Shown: piece by piece, positions 7,876 to 17,685 of the stretch
How positions within the stretch are numbered: position 1 is the first letter of the stretch
How the letters are laid out: every line of letters starts with the position of its first letter
Assembly (NCBI RefSeq): GCF_003477705.1
Contig: NZ_QUDV01000005.1
Location: 62,001-126,000 of the forward strand
Length of the DNA stretch: 64,000 bases
Reading direction: 5' to 3'
From: Dorea sp. AF36-15AT
GTDB taxonomy: Bacteria > Bacillota > Clostridia > Lachnospirales > Lachnospiraceae
Translations under genes and position numbers: made by a program
The notes under the pieces: model-generated
The model's database searches: none
The model's input: only the letters and a program-made list of their open reading frames with translations
What the model was told of the DNA's origin: nothing

Positions 7876-9822
7876 ATGATGGTGGAAAATGAATCTTATC
7901 TATTATATGATGATAGTAGATTCTTAGGGATGTTGTATGAATGGAGAGATTATATGGATTTGTATGGATATTACACAGGGAAAATATTTGATACGTATCG
8001 TTATCTGGGATGTTCATTCGAGGGGGACACAGCGGTATTTCGAACATTTGCGCCAGCCGCAATGCGCGTAGCGGTAATCGGAGAATTTAACGGCTGGCAG
8101 GAGTGGGAGATGTATCAGGGATATGACCAGAACTTCTGGGAATGCAGGATTCCAGGTGTGAAGGAAGGACAGATGTACAAGTATCGGATCTACACTCAGA
8201 ATGGCAGTGTGATCGATCACTGCGATCCTTATGGTTATGAGATGGAGCTGCGTCCGAATAATGCGACACTTGTACGGAAGATGCAGGGATATAAGTTCCA
8301 TGATCAGAAATGGATGAAGAAACGGACAGACTGCCGGGAGACACCGTTGAATATTTATGAAGTACATGTGGGTTCTTGGAAACGGAATAAAAGGGATGAG
8401 AATGGTTGGTATCGGTATGATGAATTTGCTGATCTATTGATTCCATATTTGAAGGAAAATGGGTATAACTATATCGAAGTAATGCCGTTAAATGAACATC
8501 CGTGTGATGAATCCTGGGGATATCAGGCGACAGGATTCTATGCACCGACGTCCAGATATGGAACAGCAAAGGATCTGAAGAAGATGGTGGATAAGCTGCA
8601 TCAGGCGGACATTGGAATCATTCTGGACTTTGTGCCAGTGCATTTTGCAGTAGATGGATATGCGCTGGCCAATTACGATGGCACACCTCTGTATGAATAT
8701 CCGCATCAGGATGTAGGACAGAGTGAATGGGGAAGCTGTAATTTTAATCATTCCAGAGGCGAGGTGCGAAGTTTCCTTCAATCCTGTGCGAATTACTGGC
8801 TGGAGGAGTATCATATGGACGGACTGCGTATGGATGCCATCAGCAATCTGATCTACTGGCAGGGCAATAAAGACCGTGGCGTGAACCGGGACGGTGTAGA
8901 ATTTCTACGCCATATGAACCAGGGACTCAAAGAACGACATCCGGGAATACTTCTGGTAGCGGAGGATTCATCAGCATATGCAAATGTAACCAAGGCAGTA
9001 TGGGAAGGTGGATTGGGATTCGATTATAAATGGGATATGGGTTGGATGAATGACACGCTGGATTATTTTCGGACAGATCCGTTATTCCGTGGTGGCGCAT
9101 ATCATAAGCTGACATTTTCTATGATGTATTATCCGGAGGAGAATTATCTCCTTCCACTGTCACATGACGAAGTTGTGCATGGCAAAGCTACAATTGCCCA
9201 GAAAATGCATGGCGAATATGAGCAGAAGTTTCCGCAGGCAAGAGCGCTAGCCATGTATATGTATGCGCATCCGGGTAAGAAATTGAACTTCATGGGCAAT
9301 GAGCTGGGACAGCTCAGGGAATGGGATGAGAAGCGGGAATTGGATTGGGATATTTTGAAATATCCAATCCATGACAGTTTTCAAAGATTCATGAAAGAGT
9401 TGAACTTACTGTATCTGAAGCATCCGGCATTCTGGAAATGGGATTACCGGTCAGAGGGATTCCGATGGCTCGACTGCCATCAGGAGAGCAGGTGTATCTA
9501 TGCAATGGAGCGTAGTAGCGGAGATGAGAAGATTATTGCAGTGTTTAATTTCTCTGGTATTGAGCAGAAGGATTATTTCTTTAAAACAGAAGAGGGCACC
9601 TATGATATTCTGTTAAGCAGTAATTGGGATATTTATGGTGGTACAGAGAAAAAGAAGAAGAGTATCCGGACGAAGATTGGAGGGTTGCATCTTGATTTGC
9701 CTGCGGAGAGCGCAGTGTATCTGAAAAAGCATGTGACCGCACCTAGAAAGACATCCGTGTCTGAAAGGCAGAAGACAGCATTGGCAAAACAGACATTATC
9801 TACAAAGAAGACGAAGAAATAA
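7876..9822 (+). CDS. glgB: 1,4-alpha-glucan branching enzyme
   Basis: Transfers segments of alpha-1,4-glucan to 6-OH positions, making the branches of glycogen. An N-terminal CBM48-type domain (AVFRTFAPAAMRVAVIGEFNGW) precedes the GH13 (subfamily 9) barrel. The nucleophile Asp is near residue 320 in GLRMDAISNL, the acid Glu near 363 in VAEDSS, and the third carboxylate is in LPLSHDEVVHGK. The start at 7876 was preferred because AGGTG stands 5 bases before it; an ATG at 7825 gives 17 more residues but has no ribosome site. The Lys-rich tail after residue 620 (KKTKK) is unlike the catalytic part. No other glg gene is nearby. Confidence 0.94.
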   Translation: MMVENESYLLYDDSRFLGMLYEWRDYMDLYGYYTGKIFDTYRYLGCSFEGDTAVFRTFAPAAMRVAVIGEFNGWQEWEMYQGYDQNFWECRIPGVKEGQMYKYRIYTQNGSVIDHCDPYGYEMELRPNNATLVRKMQGYKFHDQKWMKKRTDCRETPLNIYEVHVGSWKRNKRDENGWYRYDEFADLLIPYLKENGYNYIEVMPLNEHPCDESWGYQATGFYAPTSRYGTAKDLKKMVDKLHQADIGIILDFVPVHFAVDGYALANYDGTPLYEYPHQDVGQSEWGSCNFNHSRGEVRSFLQSCANYWLEEYHMDGLRMDAISNLIYWQGNKDRGVNRDGVEFLRHMNQGLKERHPGILLVAEDSSAYANVTKAVWEGGLGFDYKWDMGWMNDTLDYFRTDPLFRGGAYHKLTFSMMYYPEENYLLPLSHDEVVHGKATIAQKMHGEYEQKFPQARALAMYMYAHPGKKLNFMGNELGQLREWDEKRELDWDILKYPIHDSFQRFMKELNLLYLKHPAFWKWDYRSEGFRWLDCHQESRCIYAMERSSGDEKIIAVFNFSGIEQKDYFFKTEEGTYDILLSSNWDIYGGTEKKKKSIRTKIGGLHLDLPAESAVYLKKHVTAPRKTSVSERQKTALAKQTLSTKKTKK

Positions 9823-9836
9823 AGAAACTTATAGAG

Positions 9837-9870
9837 ACAGTGGATCAGAAATAGGTCCGCTGTTTTTGTT
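9837..9870 (+). terminator. Terminator after glgB
   Basis: ACAGTGGA/TCCGCTGT (9837-9844 with 9856-9863, one G-T pair) followed by TTTTGTTTT. Confidence 0.75.
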
Positions 9871-9891
9871 TTGAAACAGTTAAAACAATAC

Positions 9892-9920
9892 TTGACTATT
9901 TAAAATAATGGATTTAAAAT
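9892..9920 (+). promoter_or_regulatory. Promoter of the marR-ABC exporter operon
   Basis: TTGACT (9892-9897), 17-base spacer, TAAAAT (9915-9920), predicting a transcript start near 9927. Confidence 0.65.
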
Positions 9921-9932
9921 AATGTTCAATGT

Positions 9933-9958
9933 CTAATTGTTAGACAACGAACAATTAG
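9933..9958. promoter_or_regulatory. MarR-type operator palindrome
   Basis: Perfect inverted repeat CTAATTGTT / AACAATTAG, 9-bp arms (9933-9941, 9950-9958) with an 8-base centre. It starts about 6 bases after the predicted transcript start and 48 bases before the MarR gene, which is where an autorepressor would block transcription. The TTGTT arms resemble sites of other MarR proteins. Confidence 0.65.
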
Positions 9959-10005
9959 GAGACTAACAGAAATGAAGGAAGACGATATAGAGAAGGGGTG
10001 GTGTT

Positions 10006-10539
10006 ATGCACAATTGTGAATGTGGAAAATTTGAAGAAATTACCAGAGATGTTCCGCTGGGACCGATGATCCATCAGATAGATCGTCTGATGTTTCGTAA
10101 CTTGAGTTCTCGTGTGCGTGCGGAAGGTCTGGATGAAGTAACACTGATGCATGGCTGGATCATGCGATATCTGTATGAGAACAGAGGCAGGGTGATCTGT
10201 CAGAAGGATATTGAGCATACATTTGATATCCGAAGATCTACAGTAACCAATATTATACAGCTGATGGAGAAGAAGGGATATGTAGAGCGCAGATCCGTAC
10301 CGGGAGATGCCAGACTAAAGTGTGTCAGTCTGACGGCAAAAGGTGAGGAGAATCATTTGCAGATGGAACACCTGATTTCAATGTTGGAAAAAGAACAGGT
10401 GATAGATATTACAGAAGAAGAACTGGACAGTCTGTATCGAATCATGACGAAAATCAAGAAGAATCTGATACGAATACAGGTTGGTGGAGAGGAGGAAGAA
10501 TATGCTTCGGACAATTTTGAAAGAAGTGAAAGAATTTAA
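10006..10539 (+). CDS. MarR family transcriptional regulator
   Basis: Winged-helix repressor, 177 residues. The domain runs from about residue 20 to 150: PLGPMIHQIDRLMFRN, the HTH CQKDIEHTFDIRRSTVTNIIQLMEKKGYVERR (about 66-97) and the wing GDARLKCVSLTAKGEE. It heads an operon with a two-subunit ABC exporter whose first gene starts 38 bases before this stop codon, so translation is coupled. A perfect palindrome downstream of the promoter is its likely operator, and control is then expected to be by an effector that releases the repressor and lets the exporter be made. A CxC (HNCECG) at the extreme N-terminus could sense metal or redox state, but this is conjecture. Confidence 0.9.
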   Translation: MHNCECGKFEEITRDVPLGPMIHQIDRLMFRNLSSRVRAEGLDEVTLMHGWIMRYLYENRGRVICQKDIEHTFDIRRSTVTNIIQLMEKKGYVERRSVPGDARLKCVSLTAKGEENHLQMEHLISMLEKEQVIDITEEELDSLYRIMTKIKKNLIRIQVGGEEEEYASDNFERSERI

Positions 10540-12250
10540 ACGTGCATCGATCGCAACGCCAATTTATATGATCCTGGAAGTATTGATGGAAATGCTTATT
10601 CCGTTTCTGATGGCATCAATCATTGATCAGGGAGTGAATGCGGGAAATATCCATCATATATACAAAGTAGGCGGGCTGATGATTGTAGCAGCACTGTTGG
10701 GACTGCTTGCCGGTATGGCAGGCGGACGTTACGGTGCGAAGGCCAGTGCGGGACTTGCTAGAAACTTGCGGGAGGCAATGTTTAATAACATTCAGACATT
10801 TTCATTTGCAAATATTGACCGTTTCAGCACAGCAGGTCTGGTGACTCGTCTGACGACAGATGTTACCAATATTCAGAACGCATACCAGATGTCGCTGCGT
10901 ATGTCCATGCGTGCACCGGCAAGCATTATCTGCGCCATGACGATGGCATTTTTAATCAATAGAAGACTTGCAAGCATTTACCTTTGTGCGGTCATTATCC
11001 TTGGCGTGATTTTATTCTGTCTGATCCGCCATGCGACCAAATATTTTCAGATGGCATTTCCGAAATACGATGAGTTAAATGCATCGGTTCAGGAAAATGT
11101 ATCCGGAATTCGGGTGGTTAAGGCATACGTAAGAGAAGGTGAAGAGACCACAAAGTTTCAGAAAGCAAGTGAGAATATCTATAAGATCTTTGTACGTGCG
11201 GAGAAGAACGTAATTCTTAACGCACCGCTGATGCAGACGACTGTATATACCTGTATTCTGCTGATCAGTTGGCTGGGTGCTAAGATGATCGTGTCGAATT
11301 CACTGACCACAGGCGAACTGATGAGTCTGTTAGCATACTGCATGAATATTCTGATGAGTCTGATGATGCTGTCGATGGTATTTGTCATGCTTTCCATGAG
11401 TGTGGCAAGTGTACGCCGAGTGGCAGAAGTATTAAATGAGACCAGTACATTAAAGAATCCGGAGCAGCCGGTCATGGAAGTGCCGAATGGTACAATTGAA
11501 TTTAAACATGTGGATTTTGCATATTTCAAAGACAGTGAGACTCCGGTATTGAAAGACATTAATCTGTCGATCAAGTCCGGTGAGACTATCGGTATTCTGG
11601 GAGCGACCGGAAGTGCCAAGACCAGTCTGGTCAATCTGATCAGCCGTCTCTACGATGTGACGAACGGTGAATTGATCGTAGGCGGTCACAACGTAAAGGA
11701 TTATGCTATGGAAGTCCTGCGTAATCAGGTATCCGTGGTACTTCAGAATAATGTATTGTTTTCCGGAACGATCCTTGAGAATCTGCGGTGGGGTGATAAG
11801 GACGCCAGTGAAGAAGAATGCATCCGTGCATGCAAGTTAGCCTGCGCCGATGAATTTATCCAGCGCTTTCCAGATGGATATAACACCTACATAGAGCAGG
11901 GCGGAAGTAACGTATCCGGTGGTCAGAAACAGCGTCTGTGTATTGCAAGAGCATTGCTTAAGAAGCCGAAGATTCTGATTCTGGATGACAGTACCAGTGC
12001 AGTAGATACGGCAACAGATGCAAACATCCGGCGGGCATTCCGTGAAGAGATCCCGAATACGACGAAGATTATCATTTCCCAGCGCATTTCCAGTCTTCAG
12101 GATGCAGACCGTATCATCGTGTTAAATGAAGGATGTATAGATGGATTTGCTTCTCATGAGGAACTGGCGGAGACGAATGAGATCTATCGCGAAATTTACG
12201 AGTCGCAGACACAGGGCGGCGGAGATTTTGATGAAAAGGCAGGTGAGTAA
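10502..12250 (+). CDS. ABC exporter half-transporter, subunit 1 (degenerate ATPase site)
   Basis: Fused membrane (about residues 1-310, six TM helices) and nucleotide-binding domains (about 325-582) of a multidrug-type exporter. The Walker A reads GATGSAKTS, with Ala for the third Gly. The signature VSGGQKQR is intact. Walker B ends ILILDD, with Asp in place of the catalytic Glu. Subunit 2 has the Glu but a weak signature (LSQGQ). This is the complementary defect pattern known for heterodimeric exporters such as BmrCD and TM287/288, with one weak and one competent ATP site. Start at ATG 10502 after GGAGAGGAGG, inside the MarR gene. The exported compound is not known. Confidence 0.9.
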   Translation: MLRTILKEVKEFKRASIATPIYMILEVLMEMLIPFLMASIIDQGVNAGNIHHIYKVGGLMIVAALLGLLAGMAGGRYGAKASAGLARNLREAMFNNIQTFSFANIDRFSTAGLVTRLTTDVTNIQNAYQMSLRMSMRAPASIICAMTMAFLINRRLASIYLCAVIILGVILFCLIRHATKYFQMAFPKYDELNASVQENVSGIRVVKAYVREGEETTKFQKASENIYKIFVRAEKNVILNAPLMQTTVYTCILLISWLGAKMIVSNSLTTGELMSLLAYCMNILMSLMMLSMVFVMLSMSVASVRRVAEVLNETSTLKNPEQPVMEVPNGTIEFKHVDFAYFKDSETPVLKDINLSIKSGETIGILGATGSAKTSLVNLISRLYDVTNGELIVGGHNVKDYAMEVLRNQVSVVLQNNVLFSGTILENLRWGDKDASEEECIRACKLACADEFIQRFPDGYNTYIEQGGSNVSGGQKQRLCIARALLKKPKILILDDSTSAVDTATDANIRRAFREEIPNTTKIIISQRISSLQDADRIIVLNEGCIDGFASHEELAETNEIYREIYESQTQGGGDFDEKAGE

Positions 12251-12251
12251 G

Positions 12252-14153
12252 ATGGCACAGAATGCAAGACAGATGCGGGGCATGAAGTCCAATGTTAAGA
12301 ATCCGGGCAAGATTTTTAAGCGGATCATGTCTTATGTGTTTCAGAACTATAAGTACCAGTTCTTTCTGGTTGTGATCCTTATTTTTGTGAGCGTGCTCGC
12401 AAATGTACAGGGAACTTTATTTATGCAGAAGCTGATTGACGATTACATTACGCCATTTCTGCTGACTGACCATCCGAACTTTGCACCGCTTGCAAAAGCG
12501 ATTGGTCAGGTGGCAGTATTTTATGCAGTGGGTGTAGTGTCTGTATACATTTACAATCTGATCATGGTATACATTACACAGGGAACTCTTCATAATATGA
12601 GAAAAGATCTGTTCAGCCATATGGAAAAACTGCCGATCAAGTATTTTGACACGCATGCACATGGCGATATCATGTCTGTATATACGAACGATATTGATAC
12701 ACTGCGTCAGATGATCAGTCAGAGTATTCCACAGTTTCTGAACAGCGGAATTACCATTATCAGTACCTTTATCAGTATGCTGATCCTGAGCATTCCGCTG
12801 TCAGCAGTTACACTTATCATGGTCTGCATTATGCTGTTCTTTACCAAGAAAGCGACTGGACAGAGTGGTAAATATTTTGCCAGACAGCAGAAGAATCTTG
12901 GTGCAGTAAATGGTTATATCGAGGAAATGATGAACGGCCAGAAGGTGGTAAAAGTATTCTGCCATGAGGAAGAAAGCAAAGAAAAGTTTCGGGAACTGAA
13001 CAATGAACTGTATGTCAGTGCAGACCGTGCGAATACATTTTCTAATATTCTGGGGCCGATCAATGCACAGCTTGGCAATGTCAGCTACGTGGTGTGTGCT
13101 ATCGTAGGAGGTGTGCTGGCGTTAAATGGAATCAGTGGACTGACACTTGGCGGTCTGGCAAGTTTCCTGACATTCAACAAGAGTTTCAGTATGCCGATCA
13201 ACCAGATCAGTATGCAGTTAAATGCGATCGTTATGGCGCTTGCGGGAGCAGAGCGTATCTTCAAGCTGCTGGATGAAGAGCCAGAGGTAGATAACGGCTA
13301 TGTGACATTGGTAAATGCAAAAGAAGAGAATGGAAAATTGGTACCGACGGACGAACGTACCGGACATTGGGCATGGAAACACACTCATCAGGCAGATGGA
13401 ACAACCGATTATGTAGAGGTTCAGGGCAATGTGGTATTTAACGATGTGGATTTTGGTTATACAGATGATAAGATCGTACTGCATAATATCAAATTATTTG
13501 CGGAACCGGGACAGAAGATTGCGTTTGTAGGATCAACAGGAGCCGGTAAGACGACGATCACCAATCTGATTAACCGTTTTTATGATATTCAGGATGGTAA
13601 GATCCGTTACGATGGCATCAATATCAATAAGATTAAGAAATCTGATCTGAGAAAATCACTTGGTATTGTACTGCAGGATACCCATTTATTCACCGGAACG
13701 GTTATGGACAACATACGGTTTGGCCGCCTGGATGCAACGGACGATGAGGTTGTCGCAGCAGCAAAACTTGCCAATGCAGATGGATTTATCCGCAGACTGC
13801 CGGAAGGTTATAACACAGTTCTGACCGGAGACGGAGCGAACTTAAGCCAGGGACAGAGACAGCTTCTTGCGATCGCGAGGGCAGCAGTCGCAGATCCGCC
13901 GGTACTGATTCTGGATGAGGCGACAAGTTCCATTGATACCAGAACAGAGCGGATCGTACAGGAAGGTATGGATCGCCTGATGCACGGACGGACAACATTT
14001 GTCATTGCACACAGACTGTCTACTGTACGCAATTCCGACTGTATCATGGTACTGGAGCAGGGACGGATCATTGAACGTGGTACGCATGACCAACTGATCG
14101 AGGAAAAAGGAAGATATTACCAGTTGTATACCGGAAACAGCATTTCCGCATAA
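12252..14153 (+). CDS. ABC exporter half-transporter, subunit 2
   Basis: Second half of the heterodimeric exporter, 633 residues. A basic N-terminal extension of about 30 residues precedes the six-TM domain; the ATPase domain begins near residue 395. Between them lies a charged insert (KEENGKLVPTDERTGHW and on) not present in subunit 1. Walker A GSTGAGKTT is canonical, Walker B LILDEATSSID carries the catalytic Glu, and the signature is LSQGQ rather than LSGGQ. Start at ATG 12252, two bases after the previous stop, with AGGTGAG ahead; a second ATG at 12231 would overlap. A hairpin at 14193 ends the operon. Confidence 0.9.
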   Translation: MAQNARQMRGMKSNVKNPGKIFKRIMSYVFQNYKYQFFLVVILIFVSVLANVQGTLFMQKLIDDYITPFLLTDHPNFAPLAKAIGQVAVFYAVGVVSVYIYNLIMVYITQGTLHNMRKDLFSHMEKLPIKYFDTHAHGDIMSVYTNDIDTLRQMISQSIPQFLNSGITIISTFISMLILSIPLSAVTLIMVCIMLFFTKKATGQSGKYFARQQKNLGAVNGYIEEMMNGQKVVKVFCHEEESKEKFRELNNELYVSADRANTFSNILGPINAQLGNVSYVVCAIVGGVLALNGISGLTLGGLASFLTFNKSFSMPINQISMQLNAIVMALAGAERIFKLLDEEPEVDNGYVTLVNAKEENGKLVPTDERTGHWAWKHTHQADGTTDYVEVQGNVVFNDVDFGYTDDKIVLHNIKLFAEPGQKIAFVGSTGAGKTTITNLINRFYDIQDGKIRYDGININKIKKSDLRKSLGIVLQDTHLFTGTVMDNIRFGRLDATDDEVVAAAKLANADGFIRRLPEGYNTVLTGDGANLSQGQRQLLAIARAAVADPPVLILDEATSSIDTRTERIVQEGMDRLMHGRTTFVIAHRLSTVRNSDCIMVLEQGRIIERGTHDQLIEEKGRYYQLYTGNSISA

Positions 14154-14192
14154 AATCAGACGGAATTAAAAGAATAAGGACATTTATGAATG

Positions 14193-14222
14193 GCACTCGG
14201 GGCTCAGGCTCCGGGTGCTTTT
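14193..14222 (+). terminator. Terminator of the marR-ABC operon
   Basis: GCACTCGG/CCGGGTGC (14193-14200 with 14211-14218, one wobble) followed by TTTT. Confidence 0.6.
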
Positions 14223-14322
14223 CCGGTTGAATGGAAAGTTAAACTGAGGTATACTGTTAAAGCACAGCAACGATGCATTCAATGAGAATGAGTCAGTGAG
14301 TATTCGGTTGGAGGAAGATATA

Positions 14323-14988
14323 ATGAAGAGTCTTAGGATAGATCCTGACATGAAAGAAAAATGGCCGCAGACCAGGGTTGGATGTTTACAGTACCAGGTG
14401 AAAGTAGAAAAGAAAAATGAAGATATGTGGTCATATCTGAAGAAAGATGTTTTTAAAAAGACCAGAGACGCTATCTTTGATTATGGTGTGAATGATATAC
14501 CGAATATTAAGGAATCACGTCTTGCATACAAGGAATTTGGTAAAGATCCGAGCCGTTACAGAGTATCCTCTGAAGCGCTGATCCGGCGAATTGGGCAGGG
14601 CAAAGGTCTGTATGAGGTGAATACAGTTGTGGATGTGAATAATCTGATCTCTATAGAATCTGGCTTCTCTGTTGGCTCCTATGATTGCAACAAGATTGCA
14701 GATCAGCTGATATTCCGTATTGGAAGAGATGGAGAGACATATAAAGGAATCGGAAAAGAAGAGATTAAGATTGACTGTCTGCCGGTTCTTGCAGATGCGG
14801 AGGGAGCAATTGGAAGCTCCACCAGTGATTCAGAGCGTGCGATGATTACAGAAGATGCAACGGAAGTATTGACACTGATCTATTCATTTTCTGATAGTCA
14901 GGATTTGGAAAAAGCAATGGAATATGGTAAAAAATATCTGGAACAATATGCCAATGCATCCGATATTCATTGCTGGATTGTAGAATAA
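14323..14988 (+). CDS. B3/B4 tRNA-binding domain protein
   Basis: A 221-residue protein made essentially of one B3/B4 domain, the fold found in the beta subunit of phenylalanyl-tRNA synthetase. Free-standing versions are thought to act on mischarged tRNA or other small substrates, but this is not settled. Typical motifs are ESRLAYKEFGKDPSRYRVSSEAL (about 60-83), VDVNNLISIESGFSVGSYD (about 105-123) and GEAYKGIG-like ETYKGIGKEE. Start at ATG 14323 preceded by TTGGAGGAAG. It lies between the exporter terminator and pcrA, only 21 bases from the latter, and so may be co-transcribed with it. Confidence 0.85.
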   Translation: MKSLRIDPDMKEKWPQTRVGCLQYQVKVEKKNEDMWSYLKKDVFKKTRDAIFDYGVNDIPNIKESRLAYKEFGKDPSRYRVSSEALIRRIGQGKGLYEVNTVVDVNNLISIESGFSVGSYDCNKIADQLIFRIGRDGETYKGIGKEEIKIDCLPVLADAEGAIGSSTSDSERAMITEDATEVLTLIYSFSDSQDLEKAMEYGKKYLEQYANASDIHCWIVE

Positions 14989-15009
14989 AGAGAAATTGTG
15001 AGGAATAAT

Positions 15010-17241
15010 ATGATAGATTTGGAGACACTGAATCCGCCTCAGCGCGAGGCGGTACAGCATACAGAAGGACCGCTCCTGATTCTGGCAGGTGCAGGATCGG
15101 GAAAAACCAGAGTGCTTACCCACAGGATCGCATATCTGATCGAGGAAAAGGGTGTAAACCCATGGAATATACTGGCAATCACATTTACAAACAAAGCTGC
15201 GGGTGAAATGCGGGAACGTGTGGATAAGATTGTAGGATTTGGCGCAGAAAGTATCTGGGTAAGTACATTTCATTCAACCTGCGTGCGGATTCTGAGAAGA
15301 TACATAGACAGGCTTGGCTATGACAACAGTTTTACTATATACGATACTGATGATCAGAAGACCCTGATGAAGGATATATGCAAATATCTGCAGATTGATA
15401 CGAAGGTATTTAAAGAACGTAATCTTTTATCAGCCATATCTTCAGCAAAGAATGAAATGATCACGCCGGAGGAGTACCGTCTGAAAGCAGAGGGTGACTT
15501 CGGACGGCAGAAGATCGCAACGGTATATGAAGAATACGAGAAACAGATGCGTGCCAACAATGCATTGGATTTTGATGATCTGCTGTTGAAAGCGGTACAG
15601 CTGTTTCAGACACAGCCGGATGTGCTGGAGTATTATCAGGAAAGATTTCGTTATATCATGGTGGATGAGTATCAGGATACGAATACGGTACAGTTTCAGT
15701 TTATAAGTATTTTGGCAGCGAAGTATCGTAATCTGTGTGTGGTTGGCGATGATGACCAGTCTATTTACAAATTCCGTGGCGCTAATATTCGTAATATTCT
15801 GGATTTTGAGCAGGTATTTTCAGATGCAAAAGTGATCAAACTGGAACAGAATTACCGTTCTACAGGTACAATCTTGAATGCGGCCAATGCCGTGATCCGC
15901 AATAACCGCGGCAGAAAGGATAAGACGCTGTGGACGGATAATGACGAGGGCGATAAGATTCAGTTCCGCCAGTTTGATTCTGCCTATGATGAGGCAGAGT
16001 TTATTGTAGATGATATCTGCAGAAAGACCCGTGGCAATGGGGCAAATTATAATGATTTTGCAATTCTTTATAGAACCAACGCTCAGTCCCGTCTGTTCGA
16101 GGAGAAATTTGTTACAGCGAATATTCCATATAAGATCGTGGGCGGTATCAATTTCTACGCCCGCAAGGAGATCAAGGATGTACTGGCATATCTGAAGACA
16201 ATCGATAATGCTAAAGATGATATCGCAGTCCGCCGTATTATCAATGTGCCGAAACGCGGTATCGGACTAACCAGTGTGAATCGTGTGCAGGAGTATGCGC
16301 TTGCCCGAGAACTGGGATTCTATGAAGCATTGATGGGAGTAGAATTTATCCCGAATATTGGCAGGGGCGCATCCAAAATGGAATCCTTTGTAGCACTCAT
16401 TGAGCATTTCAAAATGGATGCAGAACGGATTAAAATATCTGAATTAGTAGATGAGATTCTGGAAGAAACAGGTTATCTGGAAGAACTGAAGGGTGAAGGC
16501 GAGATTGAAGCAGAAGCACGTATTGAAAATATCGATGAGTTGAAGAATAAGATTATTGCATACGAAGAGGTCTGCGAAGACCAGGGAGAAACGGCAACAT
16601 TGAGCGGATTTCTGGAGGAAGTGGCGCTGGTAGCTGATATCGACAGTCTGGAAGAGGACAGCGATTACGTGGTATTGATGACACTTCACAGTGCAAAAGG
16701 ACTGGAATTCCCACAGGTGTATCTGGCAGGTATGGAAGATGGCGTATTTCCAAGTTATATGTGCATCACTTCGGACGATAAGAGCGAGATTGAGGAGGAA
16801 CGGAGACTTTGCTACGTGGGAATCACAAGAGCAGAACAGGAACTGACGCTGACCTATGCAAGAAGACGTATGATCCGTGGTGAAATGCAGTATAATAAGA
16901 TGTCCAGATTCTTAAAAGAAATTCCGGTTGAGCTATTATCCGATGGAGATGCATTTAAGAATGAGAAACCGGAACCACCGGTACAGACAGCATATCAGCA
17001 GGCAAAGAAAAGCTTCCATACGAAAGCATTTCAGGCAAAACCGATTCAGCAGTTCAAGGTCGCAGACGGCAAAGGACCTGGCTATGACGTGGGCGACAGA
17101 GTTCGTCACATGAAGTTTGGAGATGGACTTGTGACCGCAATCACAGAGGGCGGAAGAGATTATGAAGTGACTGTACAGTTTGATCAGGCAGGTCAGAAAA
17201 AGATGTTTGCAACATTTGCGAGACTGCAGAAAATTGATTAA
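15010..17241 (+). CDS. pcrA: ATP-dependent DNA helicase PcrA/UvrD
   Basis: SF1A 3'-5' helicase of repair and replication restart, 743 residues, usual length. Motif Q/Ia start LNPPQREAVQH, Walker A AGAGSGKT (about residue 27), motif II VDEYQDTN, motif III GDDDQSIYKFRGA, QNYRST, and motif VI CYVGITRAEQELTLTYA are all present. The C-terminus carries the Tudor-like domain of PcrA (GDRVRHMKFGDGLVTAI), which binds RNA polymerase in relatives. ATG 15010 was taken as the start; GTG 14998 upstream forms part of the GTGAGG ribosome site. Confidence 0.95.
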   Translation: MIDLETLNPPQREAVQHTEGPLLILAGAGSGKTRVLTHRIAYLIEEKGVNPWNILAITFTNKAAGEMRERVDKIVGFGAESIWVSTFHSTCVRILRRYIDRLGYDNSFTIYDTDDQKTLMKDICKYLQIDTKVFKERNLLSAISSAKNEMITPEEYRLKAEGDFGRQKIATVYEEYEKQMRANNALDFDDLLLKAVQLFQTQPDVLEYYQERFRYIMVDEYQDTNTVQFQFISILAAKYRNLCVVGDDDQSIYKFRGANIRNILDFEQVFSDAKVIKLEQNYRSTGTILNAANAVIRNNRGRKDKTLWTDNDEGDKIQFRQFDSAYDEAEFIVDDICRKTRGNGANYNDFAILYRTNAQSRLFEEKFVTANIPYKIVGGINFYARKEIKDVLAYLKTIDNAKDDIAVRRIINVPKRGIGLTSVNRVQEYALARELGFYEALMGVEFIPNIGRGASKMESFVALIEHFKMDAERIKISELVDEILEETGYLEELKGEGEIEAEARIENIDELKNKIIAYEEVCEDQGETATLSGFLEEVALVADIDSLEEDSDYVVLMTLHSAKGLEFPQVYLAGMEDGVFPSYMCITSDDKSEIEEERRLCYVGITRAEQELTLTYARRRMIRGEMQYNKMSRFLKEIPVELLSDGDAFKNEKPEPPVQTAYQQAKKSFHTKAFQAKPIQQFKVADGKGPGYDVGDRVRHMKFGDGLVTAITEGGRDYEVTVQFDQAGQKKMFATFARLQKID

Positions 17242-17379
17242 GAAATCCGTTAAGAATTGCGGGTATATTTTGTTAAAAAAAGTAGTAATCGGCAGGCTTA
17301 GGTGTTATAATAAACACATCATAGCTGGGCTTTGAATCCCGGCATCATCAATACATGGTAAGCGGAAAGGAGCGGGAGC

Positions 17380-17637
17380 ATGAATATGAACATGAACAAG
17401 CTTGAGGAAGTTCTGGCTACTTCCAAATTAAATGAACTGATCCACAAGAAAGAGGAAGATGAGAAGAATTGTAAGTTCATTCTTATGATTCTGGCTATTA
17501 TCGGAGCAGTTGCAGCAGTAGCAGGTATCGCATATGCAGTATACTGTTTCCTGACACCGGATTATCTGGAAGATTTTGAAGAAGACTTTGAAGACGATTT
17601 CGATGATGACTTTTTCAACGAAGAGGATCAGGTATAG
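17380..17637 (+). CDS. Small single-TM protein with acidic tail (85 aa)
   Basis: Not recognised as a named family. An N-terminal basic helix (about 1-30) leads to one hydrophobic segment, FILMILAIIGAVAAVAGIAY (about 34-56), then a strikingly acidic tail from about residue 60 consisting of repeats of the EDFEEDFEDDFDDDFF kind. The topology is likely one membrane pass, with the acidic tail on one face perhaps binding cations or a basic partner. RBS GGAAAGGAG precedes the ATG. A TATAAT box at 17306-17311 may serve as the -10. The gene ends in a strong terminator, so it is monocistronic. Small proteins of this layout are common in Lachnospiraceae. Confidence 0.7.
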   Translation: MNMNMNKLEEVLATSKLNELIHKKEEDEKNCKFILMILAIIGAVAAVAGIAYAVYCFLTPDYLEDFEEDFEDDFDDDFFNEEDQV

Positions 17638-17654
17638 TTAGACAGTTCAGATGC

Positions 17655-17684
17655 AAAGGGCACTTCGATTGAAGTGCCTTTTTG
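17655..17684 (+). terminator. Terminator after the acidic membrane protein
   Basis: GGCACTTC-GATT-GAAGTGCC (17659-17678) followed by TTTTT. Confidence 0.88.
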
Positions 17685-17685
17685 T

